Assembly (NCBI GenBank): GCA_964459445.1
Contig: CAYWMP010000134.1
Span: 1-16,573 of the forward strand
Direction of reading: 5' to 3'
From: CAYWMP01 sp964459445
Lineage (GTDB): Bacteria > Desulfobacterota > DSM-4660 > Desulfatiglandales > HGW-15
Length of the DNA: 16,573 nucleotides
The notes below the pieces were generated by a model that ran no database searches, had not been told where the DNA came from, and was given only the letters and a program-made list of their open reading frames with translations. Made by a program: the position numbers and the translations under genes. Positions 1 to 6,746 of this stretch are shown here, in pieces; positions within the stretch are counted from its first letter, which is position 1; each line of letters starts with the position of its first letter.

Positions 1-934
1 TTTTGAGAAGCAAACCACTCGCAAATGAAGAATCCGCTTTTATTCCAAATTCCTTTGAAAACTGCCTTATAGCGGCTAGAGTTTTGTCTCCTATAATTCC
101 ATCGGCCAGTCCAAGATTATAACCAAGAACCAAGAGGTTATTTTGTATCCCCATAATTGTTTCCCTATCAAGGTTAGATTTTTCAAATAGTCCCTTCGAA
201 AGGTAAACATTATTATTCAAAACCTCTTCGAGATATGGTTTTTCTGGCTTTGATGAAGGTTGTCGATTTGACTTTGTTGGTTCAACTGGCGTCTTTATGG
301 ATTCTGAGAAAACGAACCAAAAGAATAGAACAGAACCAATAATAATGGAAACAAAGAGGCGGTTTCTCCACTTTTGTTTTGTTTGTTGTTTCCTAGCTTG
401 CTGTCTTAATTCCGCCTCCCTTTGTTCTTCATTGTATATTGAGTCCTGCTTGGCTTCCTCGTGTAACTTTCCACAGTAATTACAACGACCATCGGAACCA
501 ACTACCCCAATGCAGCTATCATCTCCACATAGGATCCGTTCTTCCCAATCATCATGTTCACTTGTGTGTTTGTTTTCAAAGAGATAAGAACCGCATTGGC
601 CACATACAATTGCTTCTATACTATAACCTTGCTTGATACGGTTTTTTATTCCGCAATTTGGGCAAGAAACGATTGTCCAAGTGCCAGAATCTCCTACCCC
701 TTCTGTTTTCCCTTTAACTTCCTCAATAATATCCAAATAGGAGCGAATGCAATCATAGGCTGCATTCAATTCTTTCATTTTTTCCAGCGCTATATTATGG
801 TGACGAGGATTTTCGCTATGGCGGTCTGGATGCCAAATTGAGGCAAGGTCTTTATAGCGCTGCCTTATTTCGCCTGGGGGGACATTTTGGTCGATTTCAA
901 GGATTTCAAAAGCGCGGTGTAAATTCATTGACAT
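1..934 (-). CDS. Membrane-anchored J-domain protein with cysteine knuckles and a C-terminal peptidoglycan-binding-like domain (partial, cut by the left edge)
   Basis: The frame is open from an ATG at 934 (second in-frame ATG at 928) to the window edge, giving 311 codons without a stop; in-frame stops lie just upstream. Residues about 4-70 form a J domain with the HPD motif (WHPDRHSEN, residues 34-42), which in J-domain proteins stimulates the DnaK/Hsp70 ATPase. Cysteines follow as CPNC (91-94) and CGQC (111-114), a zinc-ribbon spacing, then as C136, C141, C151 and C154, a second knuckle. A charged Q/K/R/E-rich linker (about 158-191) leads to one hydrophobic segment (about 193-210). After a P/S/K-rich stretch, residues about 258-298 match the PG_binding_1 pattern (IQNNLLVLGYNLG, then ADGIIGDKTLAAI). 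With the J domain cytoplasmic, the C-terminal domain would be periplasmic. The gene looks more AT-rich than the envelope genes. The missing 3' end may hold more. Domain calls are by motif only; the start is uncertain because no clear ribosome-binding site is visible. Confidence 0.82.
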   Translation of the reverse strand, partial: MSMNLHRAFEILEIDQNVPPGEIRQRYKDLASIWHPDRHSENPRHHNIALEKMKELNAAYDCIRSYLDIIEEVKGKTEGVGDSGTWTIVSCPNCGIKNRIKQGYSIEAIVCGQCGSYLFENKHTSEHDDWEERILCGDDSCIGVVGSDGRCNYCGKLHEEAKQDSIYNEEQREAELRQQARKQQTKQKWRNRLFVSIIIGSVLFFWFVFSESIKTPVEPTKSNRQPSSKPEKPYLEEVLNNNVYLSKGLFEKSNLDRETIMGIQNNLLVLGYNLGLADGIIGDKTLAAIRQFSKEFGIKADSSFASGLLLK

Positions 935-1083
935 CCCGAAATTCAAAGAAGAAATGGCGAGAGGTTATCATTTGACTCTTTTTGCGCTGTGAGAGGGGAG
1001 CTTATTTTATGTTCGGTTGCTAGTTTGCGAGTGAAAAAATACGTAAAACTGAAGCGACTCCTAATGGCACACGGGCCATACCA

Positions 1084-1122
1084 TCAGGAGATTGACTTGC
1101 AGTATTTAAGTGGCTTCTCCAT
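1084..1122 (-). CDS. 12-codon mini-ORF with an ideal Shine-Dalgarno (possible leader peptide or relic start)
   Basis: On the minus strand an AGGAGG (about 1129-1134) lies 6-7 bases before an ATG at 1122. That ATG opens a 12-residue frame, MEKPLKYCKSIS, ending in TGA at 1084-1086. The Shine-Dalgarno is among the best in the window, yet the frame is too short for an ordinary protein. It could be a leader peptide, the surviving 5' end of a decayed gene, or chance. The next downstream gene on this strand, the J-domain protein, starts about 150 bases later. Nothing in the peptide, such as a run of one amino acid, points to a known attenuation system. Confidence 0.2.
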   Translation of the reverse strand: MEKPLKYCKSIS

Positions 1123-1217
1123 GATGTAACCTCCTAAATAAGGTTAGCGGATAGGAATATTCGGTAGGTTAAAGCCAAAATAGGTCAAAAGTCAATACTT
1201 AGAGAATACGGATATGG

Positions 1218-1257
1218 ATGAGATTGAGGAATTTAAGGATTGGGGAATTCAGGGATT
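1218..1257. repeat. Tandem octamer array, five units
   Basis: Five consecutive 8-base units of the form NNRRRATT lie at 1218-1225, 1226-1233, 1234-1241, 1242-1249 and 1250-1257. The units are diverged at positions 1-5 but keep the ATT end. It is one of five short-period arrays in the spacers of this window. Confidence 0.6.
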
Positions 1258-1350
1258 GATTACTGACGATTAAAAATTGAAATTCAAAAAATTGGGAAAA
1301 CTTTGGATTGAAAGGATATCACCGCTTTCATTCTATAGGATCAAAAATTG

Positions 1351-1647
1351 CTATTGCCCCATCCCCCTATTTGATTCCCTGGATTTCCCCTGTGGTTTAA
1401 CATTTCTCTTTTGTGATTTTATTTTGGCCGGGAGAGCGGAGGCTGCCTCCTTCACCCCAAATCCAATTGGTTTGCTTGGCGGATCAGGCGCTGGCAGGAG
1501 GAGCGAGCGAATTTCCTCAAACAGTTATTTCAACTGGGTATCGTGGACGAGCTGGATTTTCTCAATCTGATCGAGACATTCCTCAAGATCGCGTCGCAAT
1601 GTGAGTTCTTCGCGCATCCGTTTCAAGGACTCCTTATCGGTTAAGCA
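1351..1647 (-). pseudogene. Remnant resembling the C-terminus of an ORF6N-domain protein, broken by an in-frame TAA
   Basis: Directly after the DUF2283 stop codon one minus-strand frame reads as coding. A segment from about 1647 to the TAA at 1525-1527 includes MREELTLRRDLEECL and ends HDTQLK. The same frame continues to a second stop at 1351-1353 with LFEEIRSLLLPAP, then PIGFGVKE. The pattern (charged coiled stretch, then D-x-Q-x-K, F-x-x-I-R-x-L, a proline-rich bend, IGF) resembles, from memory, the C-termini of ORF6N/KilA-N-type phage-related proteins; the TAA sits where that family usually has a hydrophobic residue. The N-terminal DNA-binding domain is absent. The last 15 or so codons look like low-complexity DNA read as protein. 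A short ORF of about 30 codons from the ATG at 1617 could still be translated. Family assignment is tentative. Confidence 0.45.
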
Positions 1648-1853
1648 GCAGAACTTGCCAGTGTTTCGAATTCAATCTTGCTTGTCTGCGTCACCCGTTT
1701 CGAAGCATCCAGTATTTCAAGTGAGACCAGGTTTCCCACTTCATCGTAGTCTAAAATAACGCCGGGTTTGTCCTCATCGCTTTCAGCAACTTTCACCTTT
1801 TCCCTGAAAACCACGGTGAGGGTGTCTGTTTTCTGATCATAGGAGACTTTCAT
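1641..1853 (-). CDS. DUF2283 family protein
   Basis: This 70-residue protein has the typical DUF2283 pattern: MKVSYDQKTDTLTV near the start, then PGVILDYDEVGNLVSLEIL at about 30-48, forming a small beta-rich fold. The function of the family is unknown. Its members often sit beside small DUF4258-like partners, an arrangement reminiscent of toxin-antitoxin pairs. The ATG at 1853 follows GGAGG by 8 bases. The start overlaps the stop of the upstream remnant (TGA at 1850-1852), as is normal for translationally coupled pairs, but that partner is truncated. The last few residues (LASSAA) look non-conserved. Downstream, the ORF6N-like remnant begins within a few bases. Probably intact, although it may no longer have a functional partner. 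Confidence 0.85.
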   Translation of the reverse strand: MKVSYDQKTDTLTVVFREKVKVAESDEDKPGVILDYDEVGNLVSLEILDASKRVTQTSKIEFETLASSAA

Positions 1854-1942
1854 GATTCTTTCCTCCAGTATTTTTCAATCTTACTCGTTCTATAGGCCGT
1901 GACAACCTCTTTCCGTTTACGTCCCCTTTGGCGTGTCCTGGT
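1850..1942 (-). pseudogene. Truncated 3' end of a small partner protein coupled to DUF2283
   Basis: The minus-strand frame that ends by overlapping the DUF2283 start (TGA at 1850-1852) encodes a 30-residue tail that reads like a real C-terminus: KEVVTAYRTSKIEKYWRKES. From memory, VTAYRTS-x-I-x-KYW endings are seen in small proteins encoded immediately upstream of DUF2283 genes. An in-frame stop at 1943-1945 and the response-regulator stop at 1973 leave no room for the rest, and no start codon is present in the fragment. I read it as the remains of a full-length partner cut off by a rearrangement next to the response regulator gene. A chance ORF is possible, but the coding character and exact 4-base overlap argue against that. 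Confidence 0.5.
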
Positions 1943-1972
1943 TCAGAGATGAAAACAGTCGAAATAAGAAAA

Positions 1973-3337
1973 CTATCGGAAACCTTCGAGGCCGTATGCC
2001 TTTATCTTCTTGTGCAGATTGCTCCTTTCAATTCCGATGGCTTCCGCCGTTTGCGATACATTTCCGTTGAACTCGCGCAACTTTCTCTCGATAAAGGCCT
2101 TCTCGAATTTGTTCTTGGCTTCCTTGTAGGAACCGGACATCAAGGTCGATTCTATGGCCTCTTTTATGTCGGCTTCTTTGTTGAAGGGCGGCGGTATATC
2201 AGAGGCCTCGATTACATCTCCGTGGGTCATGATGACCAGCCTCTCAACGAGGTTTTTGAGCTCCCTGACGTTCCCCGGCCAGGAGTACTTTTTGAGGACC
2301 TCGATGGCTTGGTCGGAGAAATCCTTGTTTTGGAGATTGGTATTAAAAGAGATCTCCTTGGCAAACTCACTAATTAGTTCAGTAATATCTGTGGTTCGTT
2401 CTCTCAGCGGGGGAACCCGCACGGGAATGACATTGAGTCGGAAGTATAGATCATCCCTGAAGGTTCCTTTCTCAATTTCCGCATCGAGATCTTTGTTGGT
2501 CGCGGCGATAACCCTCACATCGACATGAATCGTCCTGGACCCGCCCACCCTTTCGAATTTTTGCTCCTGAAGGATCCGCAAGGTTTTGGATTGAGCTTTC
2601 AGGCTCATATCCCCGATTTCATCAAGGAACAGGGTACCTTCATGGGCAAGATCGAACTTCCCTTTCTTCATGGTCGTGGCACCAGTAAAGGCCCCCTTCT
2701 CGTGACCGAAAAGTTCACTCTCTATCAGTTCCTCGGGTATTGCTGCGCAATTAACTTCCACCATAGGTTTTTGACCGCGCTTGCTTAACAGGTGGATGGT
2801 GTGGGCCACGAGCTCCTTGCCTGTTCCATTTTCTCCGGAAATCAAAACCCATGCATTGGTGGGCGCCACGATTTTCATTTGTTCCTTTAGCTGGTTTATC
2901 TCTTTGCTGCGGCCGGTTATACGATGTTGGTCCTTTTGCTTTTCCTTGAGCAGGCTTATCTCTTCTTCCATCCTGTAATGTTCGATCGCATTATTGATGG
3001 AAAGAACGACTTTTTCCAATGAGAGGGGTTTTTCAATAAAATCGTAGGCCCCAAGCTTTGTGGCTTTGACCGCGGTTTCAATGGTTCCATGTCCCGACAT
3101 CATGACCACCTGCAAATGGGGATAGGATTCCTTGATTTTGACCAGCGTTTCCAGGCCGTCCACGTCCGGCATCCAAATATCCAAAAGGACGAGGTCCGGC
3201 ATCATCTCACCAATCAAATCCAATGCGTTGAGGCCGCTGTTTGATCTCACGACCTCGAACCCTTCATCCGTTAGTATGCCGTCAAGGGATTGAAGGATGC
3301 TTTCTTCGTCGTCTACGACTAGAATAGTATTAGCCAT
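1973..3337 (-). CDS. Sigma54-dependent NtrC/NtrX-family response regulator
   Basis: At 454 residues this is a full three-domain protein. The receiver domain (about 1-120) has the acidic pair D9/D10, phospho-acceptor D53 (LLDIWMPD) and K103. The AAA+ domain (about 140-375) has Walker A GENGTGKE (168-175), the sigma54-contacting GAFTGA loop (216-221), Walker B TLFLDE (235-240), arginine-finger region FRDDLYFRL (293-301) and WPGNVREL (353-360). A Fis-type helix-turn-helix (about 420-447) ends in RSNLHKKIKAYGL, a tail like that of NtrX-type regulators. On phosphorylation it should oligomerise and open sigma54 promoters. Start: ATG at 3337 behind AGGAAGG. No sensor kinase is in the window, so its signal and targets cannot be read. 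It lies 93 bases after lpxB, with a heptamer array in the gap, and may be transcribed with the lipid A genes. Confidence 0.95.
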   Translation of the reverse strand: MANTILVVDDEESILQSLDGILTDEGFEVVRSNSGLNALDLIGEMMPDLVLLDIWMPDVDGLETLVKIKESYPHLQVVMMSGHGTIETAVKATKLGAYDFIEKPLSLEKVVLSINNAIEHYRMEEEISLLKEKQKDQHRITGRSKEINQLKEQMKIVAPTNAWVLISGENGTGKELVAHTIHLLSKRGQKPMVEVNCAAIPEELIESELFGHEKGAFTGATTMKKGKFDLAHEGTLFLDEIGDMSLKAQSKTLRILQEQKFERVGGSRTIHVDVRVIAATNKDLDAEIEKGTFRDDLYFRLNVIPVRVPPLRERTTDITELISEFAKEISFNTNLQNKDFSDQAIEVLKKYSWPGNVRELKNLVERLVIMTHGDVIEASDIPPPFNKEADIKEAIESTLMSGSYKEAKNKFEKAFIERKLREFNGNVSQTAEAIGIERSNLHKKIKAYGLEGFR

Positions 3338-3354
3338 TAAACCTTCCTGTTGTC

Positions 3355-3379
3355 AGCATGGAGCATGGAGCATGGAGCA
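3355..3379. repeat. Tandem heptamer array AGCATGG, 3.5 units
   Basis: Three identical AGCATGG units (3355-3361, 3362-3368, 3369-3375) are followed by AGCA, in the spacer between lpxB and the response regulator gene. It lies upstream of that gene's ribosome-binding site, so it would be in the mRNA leader. Confidence 0.85.
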
Positions 3380-3430
3380 AATACAAACAAGAATCCCCTC
3401 TGACTCAAGCCCCCAGCTCTCCGCCCTCAG

Positions 3431-4579
3431 CTATTCTCCCATCATTTCAAGTGCAATCCTGGCAGTCCTGCGGGAGGCGCCGCCTTGTCCGAGTCTCTCC
3501 TTCACCTTCTTTAGATTCTCTACCATACTTTCCCGTTTCTGACCACTCTCCATAATGTTGAGGGCTTCTTCCGCAAGACGTTGCGGTGTCACCTGGTCTT
3601 GGATAAGCTCAGGAACGATTTCTTTCCCGGCTACAAGATTGGCCAACCCGATGTGTGGCACCTTAACGACCCGTTTTCCAATCCAATAACTGACAGGAGA
3701 TACCTGATACACGATGACCATGGGGACTTGCATTATAGCGACCTCTAAAGTGGCTGTTCCGGAGGCGACCAGGGCGAGATCGCAGATTGAGAGGGCATTA
3801 TATGTGCCGTCAAAGGTCATTCTGATATCGAGCGGGGATTGTTCTATGAGGGCTTGAATCAGGGCCGGCGAGATGGTTGGGGCAACAGGTACCAGGCACT
3901 TCAAATTCGGATGTGACGCGGCAATGATCTCAGAGGCCTTAATCATCGGGGGCAGAAGCCTCGAAACCTCTTTGTCCCGGCTTCCCGGTAAGAGTGCCAG
4001 GATCGGGCGAGTATTTTCTAAATCGAGTTTTCGGCGAATTTCATTCTTTTCGATTGATTCAGGAAGGGCATCAATCAAGGGATGGCCGACATAGGCCACA
4101 TTCACGCCCTTTTCATGATAAAGCTCCTTTTCAAAGGGGAGGATAACGGCCATCCTGTCTACCCTCTCTGCAATCTTCTTCACACGCCCTCGCCTCCAGG
4201 CCCAGATCTGCGGGCTAATATAATAAAGAACCGGCACGTTAAATCGCTTTGCGGCTCGGGCAAGGCTGATATTGAAATCCGGATAGTCTAGAAGGATAAG
4301 GAGATTGGGTCGATCGCTTTTGAGGATGGATCTGAGGCGGAAATAGGCCTTAGTGATTCTGGAGAGTTTCGAGAGAACCTCGGTGAGCCCGACGACTGCC
4401 ATATCCGCGGAGGAGAAAAGGGTTCGAACACCGACTTCCTCCATCATTTTGCCGCCAATGCCCTGGAAAACGGTCTCAGGGGCCAGGTCCTTCATGGCGA
4501 GGATCAGGTTGGACCCATGAAGATCCGCAGAGGCCTCACCGGCGACGATCAATACATGCTTTTTCTGGTTAGAAGACAC
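3431..4579 (-). CDS. lpxB: Lipid-A-disaccharide synthase LpxB
   Basis: LpxB (glycosyltransferase family 19) joins UDP-2,3-diacylglucosamine to 2,3-diacylglucosamine-1-phosphate (lipid X), releasing UDP, at the inner face of the inner membrane. The 382 residues equal the E. coli length. Visible motifs are VAGEASADLHG (12-22), LLDYPDFN with D98 at the position of E. coli D98, SPQIWAWRRGRVKKI (122-136), LPFE, VGHP (164-167), LPGSR with R201, and SGTATLE (273-279). The family normally reads GEASGD near the N-terminus; here A18 replaces the glycine. The start is GTG at 4579 with no strong Shine-Dalgarno; the frame is open upstream but has no better start codon. It follows the Gfo/Idh gene by 81 bases and is the last lipid A gene of the cluster. 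Confidence 0.96.
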   Translation of the reverse strand: MSSNQKKHVLIVAGEASADLHGSNLILAMKDLAPETVFQGIGGKMMEEVGVRTLFSSADMAVVGLTEVLSKLSRITKAYFRLRSILKSDRPNLLILLDYPDFNISLARAAKRFNVPVLYYISPQIWAWRRGRVKKIAERVDRMAVILPFEKELYHEKGVNVAYVGHPLIDALPESIEKNEIRRKLDLENTRPILALLPGSRDKEVSRLLPPMIKASEIIAASHPNLKCLVPVAPTISPALIQALIEQSPLDIRMTFDGTYNALSICDLALVASGTATLEVAIMQVPMVIVYQVSPVSYWIGKRVVKVPHIGLANLVAGKEIVPELIQDQVTPQRLAEEALNIMESGQKRESMVENLKKVKERLGQGGASRRTARIALEMMGE

Positions 4580-4660
4580 ATCAGCTATAGGCGTTATGGC
4601 GCCCCCACATATCCAATGAAAAAAAATTCTGCGGAGAGGGATTCCAGCTGCTTGGATAGA

Positions 4661-5629
4661 TCAGCATATCGTGAGAAAGGAGGAGCAGCCTTTTTCTATT
4701 TGATCGATGATTTCGAGGGCATACTGGAGCGCCCTTCGGCCATCATGTCCAGAAACCATGGGCTTTGCCCCATTTGTAACGGCATGTACGAATGCAAAAA
4801 TCTGATCTGCCAGCGGGTCACATCCGGGATACTGCATTTTTTGGGTTACCACATTGGGAAAGCCCTCCTGGTCCCCGACATGGTTGTCAAGCCGGGTGAC
4901 GCTGAGTTCCCTTTTGTAACAATCAGCCGCAAGGTAAGCACTGGGTTGAAAGACACGGATTTTTCTGAGGGTCCGATCAGAAACCCTGCTGGCGGTCAGA
5001 TTGCCTACAGTACCATTTTGAAAAATGAGCCTTACATTCGCAATGTCGATCTTTCCTGTCACGACCGTCATACCCACGGCGTGAACCTCTTTGACCTCGG
5101 AGGGCACAAGATCAAGAATAATATCCAAATCATGAATCATCAGGTCGAGGACAACGTCCACGTCTGTTCCCCGCACAGTAAACTGGTTCATGCGGTGGGA
5201 TTCAATAAAAACGGGGCTTTCTAATACGGTTTTTATCCCGACCACAGCCGGATTGAAACGTTCGACAAGACCCACTTGGAGCACCAGATCTCTCTTGTCG
5301 GCCAGGTCTATCAATGTGTCGGCCGGCTCGAGGTGGTAGGTGATCGGTTTTTCGACCAGGAGATGAATACCCCCTGATAGAATATCTTTGGCAACCTCAA
5401 AATGGGATTCCGTGGGTACTGCGAGACTAACCGCATCGACCTCATGAAGGATCTCATCGTGGTGTTGATAGGGTTTTGTTTCATAGCGGTGCGCGATCTC
5501 ATTCGCTCGGTCAAGGCTGATATCCACCACGCCAACCAAGTCGACCTCAGGAATCGCCTTATACTTCTGCACATGGTATTCCCCGAGGTGACCCACACCA
5601 ATAACGCCAACTCTTAATTTGTTTTGCAT
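4661..5629 (-). CDS. Gfo/Idh/MocA-family NAD(P)-dependent oxidoreductase, possibly acting on a nucleotide sugar for lipid A
   Basis: The protein has 322 residues from the ATG at 5629; a GTG at 5638 would add three. It starts with a Rossmann fold, VGVIGVGHLG (7-16), has the family's EKP motif (93-95, catalytic-type lysine), and in the second domain LDLMIHDLD (161-169) with the aspartate and histidine used by many sugar dehydrogenases. The substrate cannot be read from sequence. Its place between lpxI and lpxB is suggestive: GnnA, a Gfo/Idh enzyme that oxidises the 3-OH of UDP-GlcNAc on the way to 3-amino lipid A sugars, is encoded among lpx genes in Acidithiobacillus. No GnnB-type aminotransferase is in the window, so this role is only a hypothesis. 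The Shine-Dalgarno is weak. The C-terminal residues (CSSFLTIC) look non-conserved. Confidence 0.9.
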   Translation of the reverse strand: MQNKLRVGVIGVGHLGEYHVQKYKAIPEVDLVGVVDISLDRANEIAHRYETKPYQHHDEILHEVDAVSLAVPTESHFEVAKDILSGGIHLLVEKPITYHLEPADTLIDLADKRDLVLQVGLVERFNPAVVGIKTVLESPVFIESHRMNQFTVRGTDVDVVLDLMIHDLDIILDLVPSEVKEVHAVGMTVVTGKIDIANVRLIFQNGTVGNLTASRVSDRTLRKIRVFQPSAYLAADCYKRELSVTRLDNHVGDQEGFPNVVTQKMQYPGCDPLADQIFAFVHAVTNGAKPMVSGHDGRRALQYALEIIDQIEKGCSSFLTIC

Positions 5630-5641
5630 AGAATTCACTTT

Positions 5642-5657
5642 CTGTAACCGTTTACAG
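5642..5657 (-). other. Small hairpin before the Gfo/Idh start
   Basis: CTGTAA (5642-5647) and TTACAG (5652-5657) form a perfect 6-bp stem with a 4-base loop. It starts 13 bases upstream of the ATG at 5629 on the transcript, where it could affect ribosome access. It may also be chance. Confidence 0.35.
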
Positions 5658-5684
5658 GTTCAGCGTTCCAGGTTCAGGGTTAGG
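5657..5684. repeat. Tandem heptamer array, about four units (GGTTCAG-like)
   Basis: Units GGTTCAG (5657-5663), CGTTCCA (5664-5670), GGTTCAG (5671-5677) and GGTTAGG (5678-5684) repeat in register. The array lies in the 243-base spacer between lpxI and the Gfo/Idh gene. I found no gene in the rest of that spacer. Confidence 0.6.
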
Positions 5685-5872
5685 GTAAAGACCGAAATGG
5701 GATCCCCAAATCCTCGCCAAGTATCATGGTTCGGATTTGAGGGAATATGGAAAGGGTCGGTTTTCCCACACAAAACGTTCATAAAATGGCCTATGGTGAT
5801 GAGAATACAACCTTTGAACTCGCGAACGGTTATCACTTTCTACACTATTCGAGGCCGGCTACCTAAGGGGCC

Positions 5873-6706
5873 CTACTGAGAATCCGGTCCATCGGCCCGC
5901 GCAACAACTGATATACCGGCCTCGTCAGCAAATGATATCATCTCGGATCGATCGAAAATCAATGTTCTTCCAGCTTCCAGGGCCAGGACCGATGCCTCGA
6001 CCTGGGCCATGATTCGGACGGTTTCAAGCCCGACGGAGGGCATGTCAAATCGTAAATCCTGATGAGGTTTGCTTACCTTTACAACAACAGCATGCCCCCG
6101 GGCAAGCTTCCCACCTCTCAAAATGGTCTCATTTGTTCCGTCAATGGCCTCCAGTGCCAAAACCGTCTTTCTCCGAACAACCGCGCATTGACCCGTATCC
6201 AATCGGCCCAACTCTTTGGCTACTTTCCAGCCGAGGCGAATGTCACGTTCTTCTTCCTTGTTGGGCTTTCTTTTTGTTAAGCAGCCGAGCGGTGCGATCA
6301 AGTCAGGCAAGTAGGAGGTGGGGTTTACAATCTCGACGCCTTCCTTGCCCAGCTCCTTTGCGACCGCCCTAAGGATATCGTCGTCATGGAAAACCAGGAG
6401 TTTTGACATGACGGCCAATCCCTTCAAATCAGGCCTGACTTTATCGAACATCCGTCTTTTTGTGATGGTACCGGCCATCAAGGCCTGTTGGACACCGGAA
6501 GTTTTAAACGCCCTAATTAGCTGACCTAGCTGGCCGAGCTCTATCCAGGTGATTTCATCGACCTTGTCCGACAAAGAGGTCTCTGTTTCACCCTTGTGAG
6601 CAACGGCGACTACCCGGACACCTTGCCTTTTCGCGCTTTCGGCTATGAGGAGGGGAAACTGCCCACCGCCTGCTATGAGCCCGATGGTTTTTTGTTTGTT
6701 GGACAT
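5873..6706 (-). CDS. lpxI: UDP-2,3-diacylglucosamine pyrophosphatase LpxI
   Basis: LpxI hydrolyses UDP-2,3-diacylglucosamine to lipid X and UMP, the step done by LpxH in E. coli; LpxI is the alternative found in alphaproteobacteria, deltaproteobacteria and others. The 277-residue protein has the family pattern: IGLIAGGGQFPLLIA near the start, MAGTITKRRMF (77-87), EAIDGTNETI (186-195) and the catalytic-region motif LRFDMPSVGLETV (218-230), whose aspartate D221 matches the residue essential in Caulobacter LpxI. I chose the ATG at 6706; an in-frame TTG at 6718 would add four residues and neither has a strong Shine-Dalgarno. It follows lpxA by 40 bases. No LpxH is seen in the window. Confidence 0.95.
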   Translation of the reverse strand: MSNKQKTIGLIAGGGQFPLLIAESAKRQGVRVVAVAHKGETETSLSDKVDEITWIELGQLGQLIRAFKTSGVQQALMAGTITKRRMFDKVRPDLKGLAVMSKLLVFHDDDILRAVAKELGKEGVEIVNPTSYLPDLIAPLGCLTKRKPNKEEERDIRLGWKVAKELGRLDTGQCAVVRRKTVLALEAIDGTNETILRGGKLARGHAVVVKVSKPHQDLRFDMPSVGLETVRIMAQVEASVLALEAGRTLIFDRSEMISFADEAGISVVARADGPDSQ

Positions 6707-6746
6707 TTCAAAGCCCAAATGGTGCGAAGGGCGGTTCTCATTCCGC

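Larger units (their letters stand above)
935..1350. other. Gene-poor spacer
   Basis: This stretch of about 416 bases has no convincing long gene on either strand. It holds an octamer repeat array (1218-1257) and, on the minus strand, a 12-codon mini-ORF behind an ideal Shine-Dalgarno (1084-1134); both are listed separately. The remainder is AT-rich with frequent stops in all frames. A TTGACT-like hexamer is present on the minus strand near 1190, but I see no convincing matching -10 element. Confidence 0.6.

Noticed and set aside
297..841. Three overlapping plus-strand ORFs
   Set aside because: They lie antisense to the J-domain protein, which has clear motifs along its whole length.
1928..2528. 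Plus-strand ORFs of 149 and 124 residues
   Set aside because: Antisense to the AAA+ and HTH parts of the response regulator; no motifs and no ribosome-binding site of note.
4517..5224. Plus-strand ORF of 235 residues
   Set aside because: It runs antisense through the Gfo/Idh gene and the start of lpxB, both clearly real; its product shows no recognisable motif.
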